From Microbispora bryophytorum (lineage in GTDB: Bacteria; Actinomycetota; Actinomycetes; Streptosporangiales; Streptosporangiaceae): a stretch of DNA of 64,000 bases. Position 1 is the stretch's first letter. Each line of letters opens with the position of its first letter. The notes under the pieces were generated by a model. That model ran no database searches. It was given only the letters and a program-made list of their open reading frames with translations, and was not told where the DNA came from. The position numbers and the translations under genes are program-made. The DNA lies in NCBI RefSeq assembly GCF_006874465.1, contig NZ_VIRL01000006.1:1-64000 (forward strand). Direction: 5' to 3'. Below are positions 63,083-64,000 of this stretch, piece by piece.

Positions 63083-63412
63083 GTGGACAGTAGCCAGCTC
63101 CTCAAGGGAGTCCTCGACCTGGCGGTCCTCGCGGTGCTCGCCGAGCGCGACAGTTACGGATACGACGTCGTACGCCGACTGCGTGAGGCGGGGCTCGAGG
63201 ACGTCGGCGACGCCTCGGTGTACGGAACGCTGCGGCGGCTGTTCAAGGCCGGAGCGCTCACGTCCTACGTGGTCGCCTCCGACGAGGGACCGCACCGCAA
63301 GTACTACGGCCTGAACGACGTGGGCCGTTCGCTCCTCCAGACCTCGGCGAAGACCTGGACCTCCTTCGCCGCCACCATGAACGACCTGCTCAAGGAGGTC
63401 GATCCGGGATGA
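63083..63412 (+). CDS. PadR-family transcriptional regulator
   Basis: 109 aa, compact PadR. Winged helix with LLKGVLDLAVLAVLAERDSYGYDVVRRLREAGLEDVGDASVYGTLRRLFKAGALTSYV and GPHRKYYGLNDVGRSLL, the family signature. GTG at 63083; an upstream ATG at 63017 would start before the operator. Its stop overlaps the following membrane-protein gene by ATGA, the usual PadR/HAAS-domain pairing. Confidence 0.9.
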   Translation: MDSSQLLKGVLDLAVLAVLAERDSYGYDVVRRLREAGLEDVGDASVYGTLRRLFKAGALTSYVVASDEGPHRKYYGLNDVGRSLLQTSAKTWTSFAATMNDLLKEVDPG

Positions 63413-64000
63413 ATCCCCCCATGACGCCCCAGAACTACGCCGCCGCCGTACGGGAGGCGCTCGCCGATCTGCCTGCCCACGACAGAGACGCGCTGCTGGA
63501 GGACCTGGATGAGCATCTCGCCGAGGTCGCCGCCGAGCCGGGCATGTCGCTGGAGGAACGCCTCGGCAGCCCCGAGGCGTACGCGGCCGAGTTGCGGGCC
63601 GCCTACGGCGGGCGGCCGCCGGGCGGCGGCTCCTCCCTGGGCGGGCGGCTGCGCGAGCGCATGAGCGGAGCCGTCCGGCGCGTTCACACGCGGCTGCTCG
63701 TGCTCCCGCCCTACCGTCAGGCCGCCGTCTTCGCCCCCGAGCTGCGCCCCGCGTGGTGGGTGCTGCGGGGCTACGCGATCGCGCTGGCCGTGCTCGCGCC
63801 GATCAGCGCCCCCGGGCTGATCCCCGGCGACATCGCCGCCTGGGTGTTCACCCTCGCGGTCGTCTGGGGGTCGGTGTGGTTGGGCCGGCGAGGCCGGACA
63901 GGGGGGTCACGCTGGGGCCGGGCGCTGCTGCTCGGAGCTAATCTGGTGGCCGCGGTCCTCGTGATCACGGCGATGGCCGACGTCCCGAGCACGTCGTCGC
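63409..64000 (+). CDS. HAAS/DUF1700-type membrane protein (C-terminally truncated by window end)
   Basis: Partial, 197 codons visible. N-terminal helical HAAS-like domain: AAAVREALADLPAHDRDALLEDLDEHLAEVAAEPG ... GSPEAYAAELRAAYGG. Then hydrophobic segments about 120-155 and 175-192. Such proteins are paired with PadR regulators and are thought to be membrane sensors or partners. The rest continues beyond the window. Confidence 0.8.
   Translation, partial: MNPPMTPQNYAAAVREALADLPAHDRDALLEDLDEHLAEVAAEPGMSLEERLGSPEAYAAELRAAYGGRPPGGGSSLGGRLRERMSGAVRRVHTRLLVLPPYRQAAVFAPELRPAWWVLRGYAIALAVLAPISAPGLIPGDIAAWVFTLAVVWGSVWLGRRGRTGGSRWGRALLLGANLVAAVLVITAMADVPSTSS

Overview
The window looks like chromosomal DNA from a high-GC actinomycete. 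Reasons: uniformly GC-rich third codon positions, many GTG/TTG starts, ATGA/GTGA gene overlaps, and a typical actinobacterial housekeeping order (ppk-mutT1; tRNA-Gln-glmU-prs; rplY-pth; mfd ... mazG-eno-ftsB/divIC-DUF501-ppx). The repertoire would fit a sporangium-forming family such as Streptosporangiaceae, but that placement is inference.

Layout. 1-6,000: at least three tandem secreted trypsin-fold paralogues with near-identical ends and unrelated centres; each has a similar 5' leader and a CRP-like palindrome far upstream. 6,400-9,300: MarR regulator divergent from a trans-aconitate methyltransferase, then a CYTH-CHAD protein. 9,307-9,562: an intergenic element built from six 53-bp units, three direct and three inverted; a second copy lies at 57,991-58,232. 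9,555-15,061: mutT1-ppk, a TetR regulator with a long charged-helix tail, and an acyl desaturase. 15,571-21,420: tRNA-Gln, glmU, prs, an attenuator-controlled trpS, rplY, pth. 21,395-26,647: exonuclease, then a polyprenyl-phosphate sugar transferase in one operon with cysQ-cysD-cysN. 26,787-30,485: ferredoxin-reductase-like flavoprotein, folE and two membrane proteins, divergent from a cysteine-rich HTH regulator. 30,616-33,466: sulfotransferase, GT2 and WecB/TagA glycosyltransferase. 33,519-41,335: DoxX, RibD-like, DGPF protein with an ECF42-type sigma factor, a cyclohydrolase-FolD pair, EamA/MarR, and a Fic protein. 41,347-50,883: two sulfotransferases, flippase, sugar/aminoglycoside-type phosphotransferase, O-antigen ligase, Wzz-like protein, GH26-like lipoprotein and APS kinase. 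51,009-64,000: sigma/membrane-partner pair, methyltransferase, mfd, SurA-like lipoprotein, mazG, eno, ftsB-like, DUF501, ppx, padR and a truncated membrane gene.

How the genes fit together. Three blocks (22-26.6, 30.6-33.5 and 41.3-50.9 kb) together supply lipid-linked sugar initiation, glycosyl transfer, flipping, polymerisation, chain-length control, a secreted glycan hydrolase, PAPS synthesis (CysD, CysN, CysC), PAP removal (CysQ) and three sulfotransferases. The best reading is a dispersed locus for a sulfated cell-surface or exported polysaccharide. That is the strongest candidate system in the window.

Other high-value observations are the missing catalytic serine in the tandem trypsin-like paralogues, the 53-bp-unit element, a complete Trp leader-peptide attenuator before trpS, a FolD lacking the cyclohydrolase lysine encoded next to a stand-alone cyclohydrolase, and a Fic-winged-helix protein under nested inverted repeats. 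No CRISPR array, rRNA, insertion sequence or prophage was seen.
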